A stretch of DNA of 64,000 nucleotides from Rhodoferax sp. (GCF_025354435.1 NZ_JANXMU010000083.1:1-64000); one strand, 5' to 3'. Shown: positions 1 through 8,112, counted from the stretch's first letter. Made by a program: numbers and translations. Notes: a model not told the origin generated them from the letters alone.

Positions 1-1661
1 GCGCGCTGGGCCTGGGCGGCGGTTTCATCCAGGCTGCTGACCAGCAGCTCTTGCTTGCCTTGTTCCGCAAAGGCCTTGGCGGCGCTGGCGAAGTTGCTCA
101 GCGCGGCCAGCGGCTGGTTCAGCTCGTGGGCCAGGGTGGAGGCCATTTCGCCCAGGCTGGCCAGGCGCTGGGCGTGCTGCAGTTGCTCCTCGTGCTGGCG
201 CTGGCGCAGGGCGCTGCGTTTTTGCTCGGTGATGTCCACCACCGTGCTCATCCATCCGCTGTGCTGGCCCTGGGCATCGATGAGCCGGGCGGTGTAGACC
301 ATGGTCAGCACGTCGTGCCCGTCGCGGTGGCGTACGCGGGATTCAAAGCCCGACAGCGCGGCCTGCCCGCTCATGGTGGCGTCGTTGTTGTGCCAGTGCT
401 GCTCTACGTCGTCCGGGTGCCAGTAGGGGTACGGCGGCAGGCGGCCCAGCAGCTCGTCGGCGCGGTAGCCGGTCATGGCGCACAGGGCGGGGTTGACGTA
501 GATGATGTGGCCGTCTAGGTCGCGGGCGCGCATGCCCACCACCAGCGAGTCTTCCATGGCTTTGCGAAAGGCGTGGGCTTCGTCCAGCTCGGCGGTGCGC
601 TCGCGCACCCGCACCTCCAGCTCGCGGCGGGCATCGCGCTGCTCGGCAAAGCGGCGCTCGCGCAGTTGCCAGTACAGGGCCCCCAGCAGCAGCAGGCCCG
701 CACCCAGCAAGCCCAGCATCCAGGTGCGTTCGCGGGCGCGGGTGACTGCTGCGTAGTCGGCCATCACGGTGAGGGTCCAGCCCAGCTCTGGAAGGGCTTC
801 GTCCACCGCCAGAAACTGGCGCGGCTTGCCGTCGATGCGGGTCTGGACCAGGTAGCCGGGGGCATCGGCCGTGCGGTCCAGCGTCCAGGGCAGCCGCGGG
901 AAGCTGTGGTGCGCGCCGTACTGCTGGTGGCTGAGCACCCAGTCCAGATCGTCGCCCGCCACGGCCCGGGTGGCCTGGTACAGCCAGGGCAGCACCGAGC
1001 CCAAAAACACAATGCCGCGCGTATCGGCGAGCAAAATCGGGTCGCGCACAAAGCCCCAGGCCTCCTGGATCTGCCGCAGGCTGACCTTGACGGTGACCAC
1101 GCCCAGCACCACGCTGCCCTGGCGCACCGGGGCCGACAAAAACAGCCCCGGCTCGCCAGTGGTCTGGCCCACGCCGTAAAACTGGCCGTTGCGGCCCGCC
1201 AGCGCGTCGCTGAAGTACGGGCGGTTGGCATACGACTGACCGACAAAGCTCTGCGCCGTGTTCCAGTTGCTGGCCGCAAGGGTGCTGCCCTGCGGGTTGA
1301 TGAGGTACAGCGCATCCGAGCCCGCGCGGCGGTTCACCTCTTCGATGTAGTGGTTGGCGCGCAGCTGCACGGCGGAGTCGTGCGGCTGCGCCAGCGCGGC
1401 CAGCACGTCGGGGTGCTGCGCCACCGTAAAAGGCAGGTAGCTGTACTTGGCCGCCGCGCCGCGCAGGGCCAAGGCATGGACTTCGATGGCGCGGTGGATG
1501 CTGTCGGCCTGGAAGCTGGCCTCGCGCCGCGCCGACCACTGCCCGGCCGCCGCGATCAGCAGCAAAGCCAGCGCCACTACGCCCACCCACAGCCAGCGGG
1601 TACGGCGGCGGGCCCATGGCAATGGGGTAATGGGGAGTGACAACACGGAAAGGGTAGACAC
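1..1661 (-). CDS. DctB-like sensor histidine kinase (N-terminal part; runs off the left edge)
   Basis: Membrane-bound sensor kinase, 553 residues visible. In order: a transmembrane helix near residues 23-40; a long periplasmic region resembling the double-Cache sensor of DctB-type kinases (motifs YLINPQGSTLAASNW, NRPYFSDAL, GLFLSAPV); a second helix near 308-327; a PAS domain near 355-480; and the start of the HisKA dimerisation domain with its phospho-accepting His at about residue 512 (LAHELNQPLAAL). The ATPase domain lies beyond the window. There is no in-frame ATG at the 5' end: GTG at 1661 and GTG at 1646 are the candidates, the frame is closed by TGA just upstream, and neither has a good ribosome binding site. 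DctB kinases sense C4-dicarboxylates, but the ligand cannot be read from sequence. Confidence 0.85.
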   Translation of the reverse strand, partial: MSTLSVLSLPITPLPWARRRTRWLWVGVVALALLLIAAAGQWSARREASFQADSIHRAIEVHALALRGAAAKYSYLPFTVAQHPDVLAALAQPHDSAVQLRANHYIEEVNRRAGSDALYLINPQGSTLAASNWNTAQSFVGQSYANRPYFSDALAGRNGQFYGVGQTTGEPGLFLSAPVRQGSVVLGVVTVKVSLRQIQEAWGFVRDPILLADTRGIVFLGSVLPWLYQATRAVAGDDLDWVLSHQQYGAHHSFPRLPWTLDRTADAPGYLVQTRIDGKPRQFLAVDEALPELGWTLTVMADYAAVTRARERTWMLGLLGAGLLLLGALYWQLRERRFAEQRDARRELEVRVRERTAELDEAHAFRKAMEDSLVVGMRARDLDGHIIYVNPALCAMTGYRADELLGRLPPYPYWHPDDVEQHWHNNDATMSGQAALSGFESRVRHRDGHDVLTMVYTARLIDAQGQHSGWMSTVVDITEQKRSALRQRQHEEQLQHAQRLASLGEMASTLAHELNQPLAALSNFASAAKAFAEQGKQELLVSSLDETAAQAQR

Positions 1662-1970
1662 AGTGGTATGTCAAAGATTGTGCCCGAGGGGCTGCGCTGG
1701 GTAAAAGTACCAGCTTGGCGCTTTTGCGTACCAGTCTGCGCCGTGGTGCACACGACCGGCCCAAGCACCCTGTACCGGGGCGAAATTAACTTGTCCGCCA
1801 GGGCTTGTAAGTCACTACATTTTTAATAGCTGTATGCGAAGGCTATATATGCGCTAGATGCCTTAAATATCCTTAACCTTCAGGTAACCACAGTGTTACC
1901 CCCTGCGCCCTGCCCACAGTAAGATAGTTGCGCACTTCTCACACACACAACAACACCGCAGAGACTCACC
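1662..1970. other. Intergenic region between divergent genes
   Basis: About 310 bases separating the leftward sensor kinase from the rightward sugar kinase, so both promoters should lie here. It is AT-richer than its surroundings around 1800-1880 and contains one copy of the extragenic repeat (1817-1863). No further gene was recognised. Confidence 0.6.
1817..1863 (+). repeat. Extragenic repeat, copy 1
   Basis: Member of the family of about 45 bp found ten times in this window. It starts with an AT-rich arm ending in TAGCTG and closes with GCGCTAGATGCC. The inner part is diverged from the other copies. Confidence 0.65.
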
Positions 1971-2924
1971 ATGCCCGACATCCGCATTGCCATCGTTGGC
2001 GAATCCCTGATCGACTTCACCGCCACCAGCGGCCTCAACTTTGAAGGCCACGAAGGCGGCGCTCCCACCAACAGCGCCATCGCCACCGCCCGCCTGGGCC
2101 AGGCCATCGGCTTCATCAGCCAGCTCTCAACCGACCTGTTTGGCGAACGCCTGCTGAAGCACCTGGAAGGCAACGGCGTGGACACGCGCTGGGTGCTGCG
2201 CAGCGACGCCCCCAGCACCCTGGCCTTCGTAGAGCGCACGCCGTTGACCAACCGCTATGCCTTCTACACCCAGGGCACGGCCGACACGCAGTGGAACCCC
2301 GCCACCCTGCCCGCCCTGCCCGAGAGCTGCCGCTTTTTGCAGTTTGGCTCCATCGCCCTGCTGCACGAGCCTGCAGCCAGCCGTATCATCGACCTGGTGC
2401 AAGCCCAGCAAGGCCAGCGCATCGTCTTGTTTGACCCCAATGTGCGCCTGAGCCTGATCAAGGATCTGCCCGCCTTCCGCGCCAACATCTACCGCTGGTC
2501 GGCCTACAGCAACCTGATGAAGTTCAGCGACGAAGATGCCGCCGCGCTGGCCCCCGGCCTGAGCCTGGCCGAGGCGGCCGCCAGCTTCATGCACAGCGAC
2601 AGCGGCCCGCGCGCCGTGGTCATCACCCGCGGTGGCGACGGTGCCACGCTGTTCCGCCGCGGCCATGCGCCGCTGGAAATCCAGGCCCCCAAGATCACCG
2701 TGGCCGACACCATCGGCGCGGGCGATACCTTTGACGCGGGCCTGACTGTCGGCCTGCTGGAGCAAGGCGTGGAGCAGGTCGCCCAGCTCGACAGCCTGCC
2801 CGATGCCAAATGGCTGGCCGTGCTGCGCTTTGCCGCCAAGGCCGCCGCCATCAACTGCACCCGCGAAGGTGCCAACCCGCCCTCTCGCGCCGAGCTGCAG
2901 GTGGCGCTGGACGCACAGGCATAA
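1971..2924 (+). CDS. PfkB-family sugar kinase (probable fructokinase)
   Basis: Cytoplasmic ATP-dependent carbohydrate kinase of 317 residues, the normal length for the ribokinase/PfkB family. The N-terminus (IAIVGESLIDF) and the GG motif (HEGGAPTNSAIATARLG) match the substrate-binding half. The second PfkB signature DTIGAGDTFDAG begins at residue 246, with the catalytic Asp near 252. The next gene, an aldolase, starts four bases after the stop, so the two form an operon that could phosphorylate a hexose and cleave or transfer the product. Fructose is the likeliest substrate by family resemblance, but specificity is not proven by sequence. Confidence 0.85.
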   Translation: MPDIRIAIVGESLIDFTATSGLNFEGHEGGAPTNSAIATARLGQAIGFISQLSTDLFGERLLKHLEGNGVDTRWVLRSDAPSTLAFVERTPLTNRYAFYTQGTADTQWNPATLPALPESCRFLQFGSIALLHEPAASRIIDLVQAQQGQRIVLFDPNVRLSLIKDLPAFRANIYRWSAYSNLMKFSDEDAAALAPGLSLAEAAASFMHSDSGPRAVVITRGGDGATLFRRGHAPLEIQAPKITVADTIGAGDTFDAGLTVGLLEQGVEQVAQLDSLPDAKWLAVLRFAAKAAAINCTREGANPPSRAELQVALDAQA

Positions 2925-2928
2925 CACC

Positions 2929-3594
2929 ATGGCTGCTTTCCACCTCTACCTCGACAGTGCCGATCTGGCCGACCTGAAAACCTGCCTGCCGCACCCTGCC
3001 GTGCATGGCATCACCACCAACCCCACGCTGCTGCGCCGGGCCGGCATCACCCGCAGCACGCTGCCCCAGTTGCTGCATACCGCCATCAAACTAGGGGCCA
3101 AACAAGTGCAGGCCCAGGTACATGCCGCAGACACCGACGGCATCCTGGCCGATGCCAAAGAGCTAGTGCGTGAATTCAACCCCGGTCAACTGGTCGTGAA
3201 AATCCCCGCTACCCGCGACGGCCTGCGCGCCGGGGCCGAGCTGAGTGCCGGGGGCATCCCCGTCACCTACACCGCGGTGTACGCGCCCGAGCAGGCCCAC
3301 TTTGCCGGGCAACTGGGTGCTGCCTACGCCGCGCCCTACCTGGGTCGGCTGGAAGATTCCGGGGTGGACGGCCTGGCCCTGATCGGCCAAATGCAAAGCC
3401 TGTTGGCAGGCACCAGCACCCGCCTGCTGGTGGCCAGCATCCGCTCGCGCGCCGCCTACCTGGCGCTGCTGCACCTGGGCGTGGGCTCCATCACCATTCC
3501 GCCCAAGTTGTTCACCGAACTGTTTGACCACACGGCCACCTTGGATGCCGAGCGTGGTTTTTTGGCGGATGCGGCAGCGCTGGACGGGCTGTAA
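2929..3594 (+). CDS. Transaldolase / fructose-6-phosphate aldolase-like protein
   Basis: Short transaldolase-family protein of 221 residues, matching the length of FSA/TalC aldolases rather than classical transaldolase of about 310 residues. The family motif GITTNPTLL is at 27-35 and the Schiff-base lysine is K91 in VVKIPAT. The family cleaves fructose 6-phosphate to dihydroxyacetone and glyceraldehyde 3-phosphate or performs related transfers. The ATG at 2929 lies four bases after the kinase stop codon, so translation is probably coupled. Pairing with a PfkB kinase supports a role in hexose phosphate metabolism. An exact activity (FSA, transaldolase or unknown sugar) cannot be assigned. Confidence 0.8.
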   Translation: MAAFHLYLDSADLADLKTCLPHPAVHGITTNPTLLRRAGITRSTLPQLLHTAIKLGAKQVQAQVHAADTDGILADAKELVREFNPGQLVVKIPATRDGLRAGAELSAGGIPVTYTAVYAPEQAHFAGQLGAAYAAPYLGRLEDSGVDGLALIGQMQSLLAGTSTRLLVASIRSRAAYLALLHLGVGSITIPPKLFTELFDHTATLDAERGFLADAAALDGL

Positions 3595-3621
3595 ACCGTT
3601 GACATCCTGCAAAATGGAGGT

Positions 3622-4443
3622 ATGACCGACCGCACCGTATTCTTTATCTCCGATGGCACCGGCATCACTGCCGAAACTTTTGGCAACGCCATCCTGGCGC
3701 AGTTTTCCATGGCCCCGCGCCATGTGCGGCTGCCGTTTACCGACACGGTAGACAAGGCCCACCAGGCGGTACGGCAGATCAACCACACGGCCGAGCTGGA
3801 GGGCAAACGGCCCATCGTCTTCACCACGCTGGTGAACATGGACGTGCTCAAGGTGATCACCGAAAACTGCAAGGGCATGCTGCTGGACATGTTTGGCACC
3901 TTTGTGAACCCGCTGGAGGCCGAGCTGGGCATCAAGTCCAACCACCGGATTGGCCGCTTCAGCGACGTCAGCAAAAGCCAGGCCTACACCGACCGCATCG
4001 AGGCCATCAACTTCAGCCTGGAGCATGACGACGGCCAGACCCACCGCGACCTGGGCAAGGCTGATGTGATCCTGGTGGGTGTGAGCCGCAGCGGCAAAAC
4101 CCCCACCGCGCTGTACCTGGCTATGCAGTACGGCCTGAAGGCGGCCAACTACCCGCTGATTCCCGAAGACTTTGAGCGCCGCCAGTTGCCCCCCGCGCTG
4201 CTGGAGCACCGCAAAAAGATCTTCGGCCTGTCGATCCAGCCCGAGCGCCTGAGCGAGATCCGCAACGAGCGCCGCCCCAACTCGAAATACGCTGCGCTGG
4301 AGAACTGCCGCATGGAGGTGAGCGAGGCCGAAGCCATGATGCGCCGCAGCGGCATCCGCTGGCTGTCCAGCACCACCAAGTCGATTGAAGAGATTGCCAC
4401 CACCATCCTGCAGGAAATCAAGCCCGAACGGCTGGTGTACTAA
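3622..4443 (+). CDS. ppsR: Phosphoenolpyruvate synthase regulatory protein (PSRP, DUF299)
   Basis: Bifunctional ADP-dependent kinase and Pi-dependent pyrophosphorylase that switches PEP synthase off and on by threonine phosphorylation. At 273 residues it is typical length. The N-terminus [13 protein letters not shown] and the P-loop GVSRSGKT at residues 153-160 are diagnostic of the family. The final [18 protein letters not shown] segment is also conserved. It starts 27 bases after the aldolase gene with an AGG-containing ribosome site, so it may be co-transcribed with the sugar genes and fits their glycolysis/gluconeogenesis theme. No PEP synthase gene is present in the window. Confidence 0.92.
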   Translation: MTDRTVFFISDGTGITAETFGNAILAQFSMAPRHVRLPFTDTVDKAHQAVRQINHTAELEGKRPIVFTTLVNMDVLKVITENCKGMLLDMFGTFVNPLEAELGIKSNHRIGRFSDVSKSQAYTDRIEAINFSLEHDDGQTHRDLGKADVILVGVSRSGKTPTALYLAMQYGLKAANYPLIPEDFERRQLPPALLEHRKKIFGLSIQPERLSEIRNERRPNSKYAALENCRMEVSEAEAMMRRSGIRWLSSTTKSIEEIATTILQEIKPERLVY

Positions 4444-4455
4444 AACGGTAGGGAA

Positions 4456-4476
4456 CGGATGCCGCAACGGCATCCG
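4456..4476. terminator. Hairpin between convergent genes
   Basis: Perfect 9-bp stem (CGGATGCCG / CGGCATCCG) with a three-base loop, immediately after ppsR and just before the end of the convergent gene. No clear T-run follows on either side, so it may be a weak or protein-assisted terminator. Confidence 0.5.
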
Positions 4477-4481
4477 GGGGG

Positions 4482-4772
4482 TCAGATAGGCAGTGTGAAG
4501 ACCAGCGCCGCCGCCCGCTCGGTGGCGTTGTGACCTTGTAAAGCCAGGTCCCATTCAGGGCCTGTAGCACCGGTCTCGGGCGTGAGGCCCTGGGTCATGA
4601 CCGTGACCTCTTCCACCATAGCGTCGAACTCGGCGGCCAGTACACGCGTCGGCAAAAACAGCCGCGCCACCATCGACCCGCCCGAGTCAATCACCACCAG
4701 ATAGCGTACCGGCAACCGATGGGCGGTCGGGTCGGTGCCGCGCGGCGTTTCCATCCCAAATGTTTGGCTCAT
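4482..4772 (-). CDS. Hypothetical protein (96 aa)
   Basis: Small soluble protein with no family I recognise. The start at 4772 gives MSQTFGMETPRG; the frame stays open further upstream to about 4904, but that extension has no convincing start and lower coding character. The core RYLVVIDSGGSMVARLFLPTR looks like a folded domain, followed by an acidic stretch (EFDAMVEEVTVM). It is convergent with ppsR, separated by a hairpin. No signal peptide or membrane segment. Reality as a gene is supported by normal GC-rich codon use, but its function is unknown. Confidence 0.6.
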   Translation of the reverse strand: MSQTFGMETPRGTDPTAHRLPVRYLVVIDSGGSMVARLFLPTRVLAAEFDAMVEEVTVMTQGLTPETGATGPEWDLALQGHNATERAAALVFTLPI

Positions 4773-4907
4773 GGGTTTATCTTGCCACACATACCAGGGC
4801 AGAGATAGAGGAAATTGCGTAGCAAGTAGAGGTCGATTTACAGCGTTTGGGTGTGTAGTCGAATCTGTTGCGCTCACCTTCTGGCGCTTGTGGTCCAAGG
4901 TCAATAT

Positions 4908-4956
4908 GCTACATTTTTAGTAGCTACTAGCGTATATTCCACCTACGCTAGAGGCC
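4908..4956 (+). repeat. Extragenic repeat, copy 2
   Basis: One of the best-preserved copies: TAGTAGCTACTAGCG, a short variable middle, then CTACGCTAGAGGCC. The outer halves are imperfectly complementary (TAGC/GCTA), as in the other copies. Confidence 0.75.
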
Positions 4957-5060
4957 TAAAATATCTAAAATTTATAGGTATCACCCCTGGCGAACACCGC
5001 AGAACTGGCCTTGCCAGAGTGCGGGTATTGCCTCGTGCAAAAGGAGATGGCCAAAACATG

Positions 5061-5087
5061 CGTTATCGGCCCTTTGGGCCGATAACG
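5061..5087 (-). terminator. Strong hairpin, probable terminator of the secreted-protein gene
   Basis: A 12-bp perfect stem (CGTTATCGGCCC / GGGCCGATAACG) with a TTT loop lies 24 bases beyond the stop codon of the leftward gene at 5111. On the minus strand a short T-rich run (GCATGTTTTGG) follows, so it probably ends that transcript. Confidence 0.6.
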
Positions 5088-5110
5088 GACACTGTGCAGC
5101 CTGAGAGCAG

Positions 5111-5662
5111 TTAAGACTTTCCGAACTGGGCCTTGGCAGCGGCGATGCAGCTATCTTTGGCGTTGCCGGCCAACGCATCACACTTCTGGGCGGCCACCTT
5201 GTAGTCGGCATCGCGCTTATCTTCGGCAGCATCTTTTTTGGCTTCACCAATTTTCTCGCTGGTACGGGCATCGGCCTTGGCCTTTACTTCGACGGCCTTG
5301 GCCTCCTTCACGCAGACCGACTTGTCGTTACCGGCCTTGTCGTCGCACTTTTCCTTGGCCACAGCGTAGGCGGTTTCGGCCTTTACTTCCAGGGCGCTGA
5401 TATGGTCTGCGGGCTTGCCGGAATAGGCGTACTTGAGTTCGGCACTAGCTACTTTTCCTTTGGCCTTGGCTTCTTCGAGACAAACGTCTTTGCCGTTACC
5501 GGCCAGCGATGCACAAGCGGCCTTGTCGGTCTTGTAGTCGGCGCTGATACGGGTCTTGCCCACCTCGTAGTCGTCCTTGCTCAGATTGGCCGCGTGGGCA
5601 GCCGACAACACCAGCATGGATGCGACGAGGACAGAGGCTTTGAAGTTGAAAAATGTACGCAT
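5111..5662 (-). CDS. Secreted protein with three Cys-x10-Cys repeats
   Basis: 183-residue exported protein of unknown function. It has a signal peptide at residues 1-24 (cleavage after AAHA) and then an Ala/Lys/Asp/Glu-rich, probably helical body. Three evenly spaced units share the pattern C-x3-AGN-x-K-[DS]-x-C-x3-AK, with cysteines at 50/61, 106/117 and 161/172 (period about 55 residues). Each pair could form a disulphide in the periplasm. A copy of the 16-nt GTCCTAC dyad lies 89 bases upstream of the start, suggesting co-regulation with the stress genes nearby. Hairpins flank both ends. I do not know a characterised homologue. Confidence 0.8.
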   Translation of the reverse strand: MRTFFNFKASVLVASMLVLSAAHAANLSKDDYEVGKTRISADYKTDKAACASLAGNGKDVCLEEAKAKGKVASAELKYAYSGKPADHISALEVKAETAYAVAKEKCDDKAGNDKSVCVKEAKAVEVKAKADARTSEKIGEAKKDAAEDKRDADYKVAAQKCDALAGNAKDSCIAAAKAQFGKS

Positions 5663-5750
5663 AAAAACTCCTTGTTAAACAGGTTGGTAGAGAAGTTTCA
5701 GTGTCCGTGGCAGCGGGCATCTGGCCCAGCAGACAGCGCCGCAGATTGGC

Positions 5751-5766
5751 GTAGCGGATGTCCTAC
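5751..5766 (+). promoter_or_regulatory. GTCCTAC dyad, site 1
   Basis: GTAGCGGATGTCCTAC: outer arms GTAG/CTAC form an inverted repeat with the same 16-nt span as the other sites. It lies 89 bases upstream of the leftward Cys-repeat protein gene. Confidence 0.5.
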
Positions 5767-5794
5767 ACGGTGGTGTATCGGCAGTTTTCGCCCA

Positions 5795-5818
5795 CAAAAA
5801 ACGGCCCCGAAGGGCCGT
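5795..5818 (-). terminator. Rho-independent terminator of the crystallin-like gene
   Basis: Stem ACGGCCC / GGGCCGT with a four-base loop. On the minus strand it is followed by six T residues. It lies about 20 bases beyond the stop codon at 5838. Confidence 0.85.
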
Positions 5819-5837
5819 GTTGGGAGCAGACACAGGT

Positions 5838-6635
5838 TTAAACGCGTGGCTCACCCTGGCGGTTCACGGTGACGGTTCGGCCCGGCTGCGAGGTCATCTG
5901 GATACGGTGCTCCTGGCCACGGAAGTTGTAGGTCACATCCCAGTATGCGGGACGTGCCGCTGGCTCATTGGCGCAACGCTGTACGTTTTGTGCAGGCCGG
6001 CCGCCGTTACGGCCCACCTGGGAACCCACAGCGGCACCAGCGACTGCACCACCGGCGGTAGCGATGTCCTGGCCACGTCCACCACCCACCTGGTGCCCCA
6101 GGATGCCGCCCAGCAAGGCACCTACTACGGCACCGCCAATATTGGCACCGCCTTGTTGCTGCACTTCTTCCTTCTCCATCCAGCAGCGCTGTTGGGGTGG
6201 GCCGACCACGGCGCGCACCGAGGTTACGTCGGCCTCGTACAGACGCTCGTTGTTGCGGCGGCGGTTGTCATACACCGGCTCGGGCGGTGGAGCGTAACGC
6301 CCATCGTCCACCCGTGCATTGCCGCCCACCACGCGCACCGACGACACCCGGTCGTTCAGCCCCATGGCGGCCAGTGAAGGGTAGCGGCCGGGGCGTAGCA
6401 CCACGCAGCGGCCGCTGAATTGCGCGTCTTCACAGACTTCCTGCCGTTGGCCCAATACCACCACGGAGGATGCGCGGTCGTTGAAGCCAAAACGCTGAAA
6501 ATTTTCTACCCGGTTTTGGCTGGTGAAAGAGCGGCCCTGAAAACCTTCGTTTTCGTAAAATGTGGCCTGTGCGGCTGCGTGCCCGGCAATGGCCAGGGCG
6601 GCAATAGCCAAGGTGGTTTTGAAAGGGGTGTGCAT
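5838..6635 (-). CDS. Exported beta/gamma-crystallin-like protein with glycine-zipper segment
   Basis: 265-residue exported protein. Signal peptide 1-23 (AGHAAAQA), then an approximately 80-residue beta/gamma-crystallin-type domain: two Greek-key-like units containing ATFYENEGFQGRSF and EVCEDAQFSGRCVVLRPG, each ending in a conserved RxSSV/RVSSV strand. After a Pro/Arg-rich linker comes a glycine-zipper membrane segment (about 165-210, repeated GGAVVGALLGG-type spacing) as in Rcs/SlyB-type outer-membrane lipoproteins. No lipobox cysteine. The start at 6635 has a good AGGAGA ribosome site. GTCCTAC dyads at 6745 and 6786 lie 110-150 bases upstream. The two parts usually occur in separate proteins; a role in envelope integrity under stress is inferred. 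Confidence 0.82.
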   Translation of the reverse strand: MHTPFKTTLAIAALAIAGHAAAQATFYENEGFQGRSFTSQNRVENFQRFGFNDRASSVVVLGQRQEVCEDAQFSGRCVVLRPGRYPSLAAMGLNDRVSSVRVVGGNARVDDGRYAPPPEPVYDNRRRNNERLYEADVTSVRAVVGPPQQRCWMEKEEVQQQGGANIGGAVVGALLGGILGHQVGGGRGQDIATAGGAVAGAAVGSQVGRNGGRPAQNVQRCANEPAARPAYWDVTYNFRGQEHRIQMTSQPGRTVTVNRQGEPRV

Positions 6636-6744
6636 GCAAGTCTCCTGTAGATCCTGGGAATCCCGGCGCGAAACGACCCGGGGCTTAAAATTAAGTGTCC
6701 ACAGCCAAGGCCGTACTGCCAAGCAGACGGTGCCGCACCCAAGG

Positions 6745-6760
6745 GTAGTGTTTGTCCTAC
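6745..6760 (+). promoter_or_regulatory. GTCCTAC dyad, site 2
   Basis: GTAGTGTTTGTCCTAC, arms GTAG/CTAC, 110 bases upstream of the crystallin-like gene start. Confidence 0.55.
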
Positions 6761-6785
6761 ATCGGCAAGCCAGCACCCGGGTTTT

Positions 6786-6801
6786 GTAAGAATTGTCTTA
6801 C
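6786..6801 (+). promoter_or_regulatory. GTCCTAC dyad, site 3 (perfect inverted repeat)
   Basis: GTAAGAATTGTCTTAC: GTAAGA and TCTTAC are perfect inverted arms around four bases. This most symmetrical site suggests that the recognised unit is a dimer site with half-site TCYTAC. Confidence 0.6.
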
Positions 6802-6921
6802 ACGCTGTAGCGTGTGTGCCCGATGGCTAGCGCCCGATTTCAAAGGCATACTGATTCAGTGTTTTTGTATTTGTAGTTCTCCTCTGGTGTGGATTGCTTC
6901 CACACCACAGAATTTGGTAAC

Positions 6922-6937
6922 GTAGGACCAGCGTCTC
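6922..6937 (-). promoter_or_regulatory. GTCCTAC dyad, site 4 (inverted orientation)
   Basis: On the minus strand this reads GAGACGCTGGTCCTAC. The strong half-site is intact and the other arm is weak. It lies only about 35-50 bases before the receiver-domain gene. Confidence 0.4.
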
Positions 6938-6971
6938 CAGCGCTGGAACCCAGGAAGTAGTGTCAGAGTCC

Positions 6972-7382
6972 ATGCCCCAACTCAAGACGTACATCGTCGA
7001 AGACAGCCCCGTCATCCGCGAAAGTCTGATCGCCACATTGGAAGAACTCGTTCCGGTGAAAGTGATTGGCACCGCAGAAGACGAAAGCACCGCGGTGCAA
7101 TGGCTGACTGCGCCGCAAAACCATGCCGACCTGGTGATCGTCGATATTTTCTTGAAAGCGGGTTCTGGTCTGGGTGTGCTGCGCTCTGCACATGCAGTGC
7201 ATGCACGGCGCAACTTGGTGGTGCTGAGCAATTACGCCACGGCCGACATGCGCCGTAAATGCCTGGAACTAGGTGCCGACCGGGTGTTTGACAAATCCAA
7301 CGAAATTGATGCGTTGATCACCTACTGTGGCCGATTGGCCGAGGGTGGCACCGGAGATACCGACACCGCCACACTGGCATGA
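6972..7382 (+). CDS. Single-domain response regulator (CheY-like receiver)
   Basis: Stand-alone receiver domain of 136 residues with no output domain. The acidic pocket is in YIVEDSP, the phospho-accepting Asp is D58 in LVIVDIFLK, the conserved Ser/Thr region is VVLSNYA, and the Lys is in RVFDKSNE. The start is either ATG 6972 or GTG 6960 (four more residues); the AGGAAG upstream fits neither ideally. It is convergent with the NarL-type regulator next door, with a 20-base gap, and close to the CHASE3 kinase, which could be its phosphodonor. It may act by protein interaction or as a phosphate sink. GTCCTAC dyads upstream suggest that it belongs to the proposed regulon. Confidence 0.85.
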   Translation: MPQLKTYIVEDSPVIRESLIATLEELVPVKVIGTAEDESTAVQWLTAPQNHADLVIVDIFLKAGSGLGVLRSAHAVHARRNLVVLSNYATADMRRKCLELGADRVFDKSNEIDALITYCGRLAEGGTGDTDTATLA

Positions 7383-7402
7383 ACCATGGCGTAGGCCGCG
7401 GC

Positions 7403-8035
7403 CTACTGGATCAAGCCGTTTTTCAGCGCGTAGTAGGTCAGGTCGCTGTTGGATTCCAGCAGCATTTTTTCCATCACCCTGGTGCGGTAGGTGCTGACAG
7501 TTTTCACGCTCAGCGACATGCTGACGGCCATATGGCCAATGGTTTCGCCCTTGGCCAACCGCAAAAAGACCTGCAATTCACGCTCGGACAGCTGTTCGTG
7601 CAAGGGTTTGTCGCCCCCACCGGTCAGGCCGTCGGCCAGCCGCTCGGCGACCCCGGCGGTGATGTATTTACGGCCCCGGCACACGGTGCGGATGGCTTTG
7701 ACGATTTCTTCGGGGTCACAGTCTTTGTTCAGGTAGCCGCTGGCCCCCTGGCGCAGCAAGGTGGTGGCGTAATGCTCTTCGGCAAAGCCACTGAGAATGA
7801 GCACCGGCAGGTCGGGCGCACGGGCTTTGATGGCCACCAGCGCGTCGACGCCGCTGTGGTCGGGCATGGAGATGTCCATCACCACCACATCGACCTCGCC
7901 CTTGCGCACGATGTCCAGCGCCTCGCGGCCATTGGTGGCTTCGGCCACCACAGAAAAGTCGATCTGGTCGGCAAAAAACTGGCGCAATCCAGCGCGGACC
8001 ATAGCGTGGTCGTCAACAATAGCAATTCGAATCAT
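7403..8035 (-). CDS. NarL/FixJ-family response regulator
   Basis: DNA-binding two-component regulator, 210 residues. Receiver domain 1-120 with acidic residues in AIVDDHAMVRAGL and the phospho-accepting Asp D54 (VVVMDISMPDHSG). C-terminal LuxR-type helix-turn-helix about 143-205 (LSERELQVFLRLAKGETIGHMA ... VKTVSTYRTRVMEKM is the usual pattern, shown here in two parts). The start at 8035 gives the canonical MIRIAIVDDH. It is divergent from the CHASE3 kinase gene, the standard arrangement for a cognate pair. A GTCCTAC dyad sits 78 bases upstream, so autoregulation is plausible, and this protein is my first candidate for the factor reading the dyad. Confidence 0.92.
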   Translation of the reverse strand: MIRIAIVDDHAMVRAGLRQFFADQIDFSVVAEATNGREALDIVRKGEVDVVVMDISMPDHSGVDALVAIKARAPDLPVLILSGFAEEHYATTLLRQGASGYLNKDCDPEEIVKAIRTVCRGRKYITAGVAERLADGLTGGGDKPLHEQLSERELQVFLRLAKGETIGHMAVSMSLSVKTVSTYRTRVMEKMLLESNSDLTYYALKNGLIQ

Positions 8036-8112
8036 GGTGTGTAGGGTAACTTCTTTAAGGCATTTGCACTGCCCGCTCGCGAGGCTAAATGCCCCGGCCG
8101 GGCTCTGCGCAC

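Larger units (their letters stand above)
4773..5110. other. Intergenic region with one repeat and one strong hairpin
   Basis: About 340 bases without a convincing gene. It holds an extragenic repeat copy at 4908-4956 and a strong inverted repeat at 5061-5087 directly downstream of the leftward secreted-protein gene. The stretch 4895-4980 is markedly AT-rich. The promoter of the small leftward gene at 4772 should lie at the left end. Confidence 0.55.
6636..6959. other. Divergent promoter region with clustered GTCCTAC dyads
   Basis: About 320 bases between the leftward crystallin-like gene and the rightward receiver-domain gene. It contains three copies of the 16-nt dyad (6745, 6786 and, inverted, 6922), the densest cluster in the window. 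No other gene seen. Confidence 0.6.

Noticed and set aside
343..1764. Long open frame on the minus strand (473 codons) beside the sensor kinase
   Set aside because: It is read in a different frame of the same strand. The translation is Arg/Pro/Gly-rich nonsense, while the true frame gives Cache, PAS and HisKA motifs.
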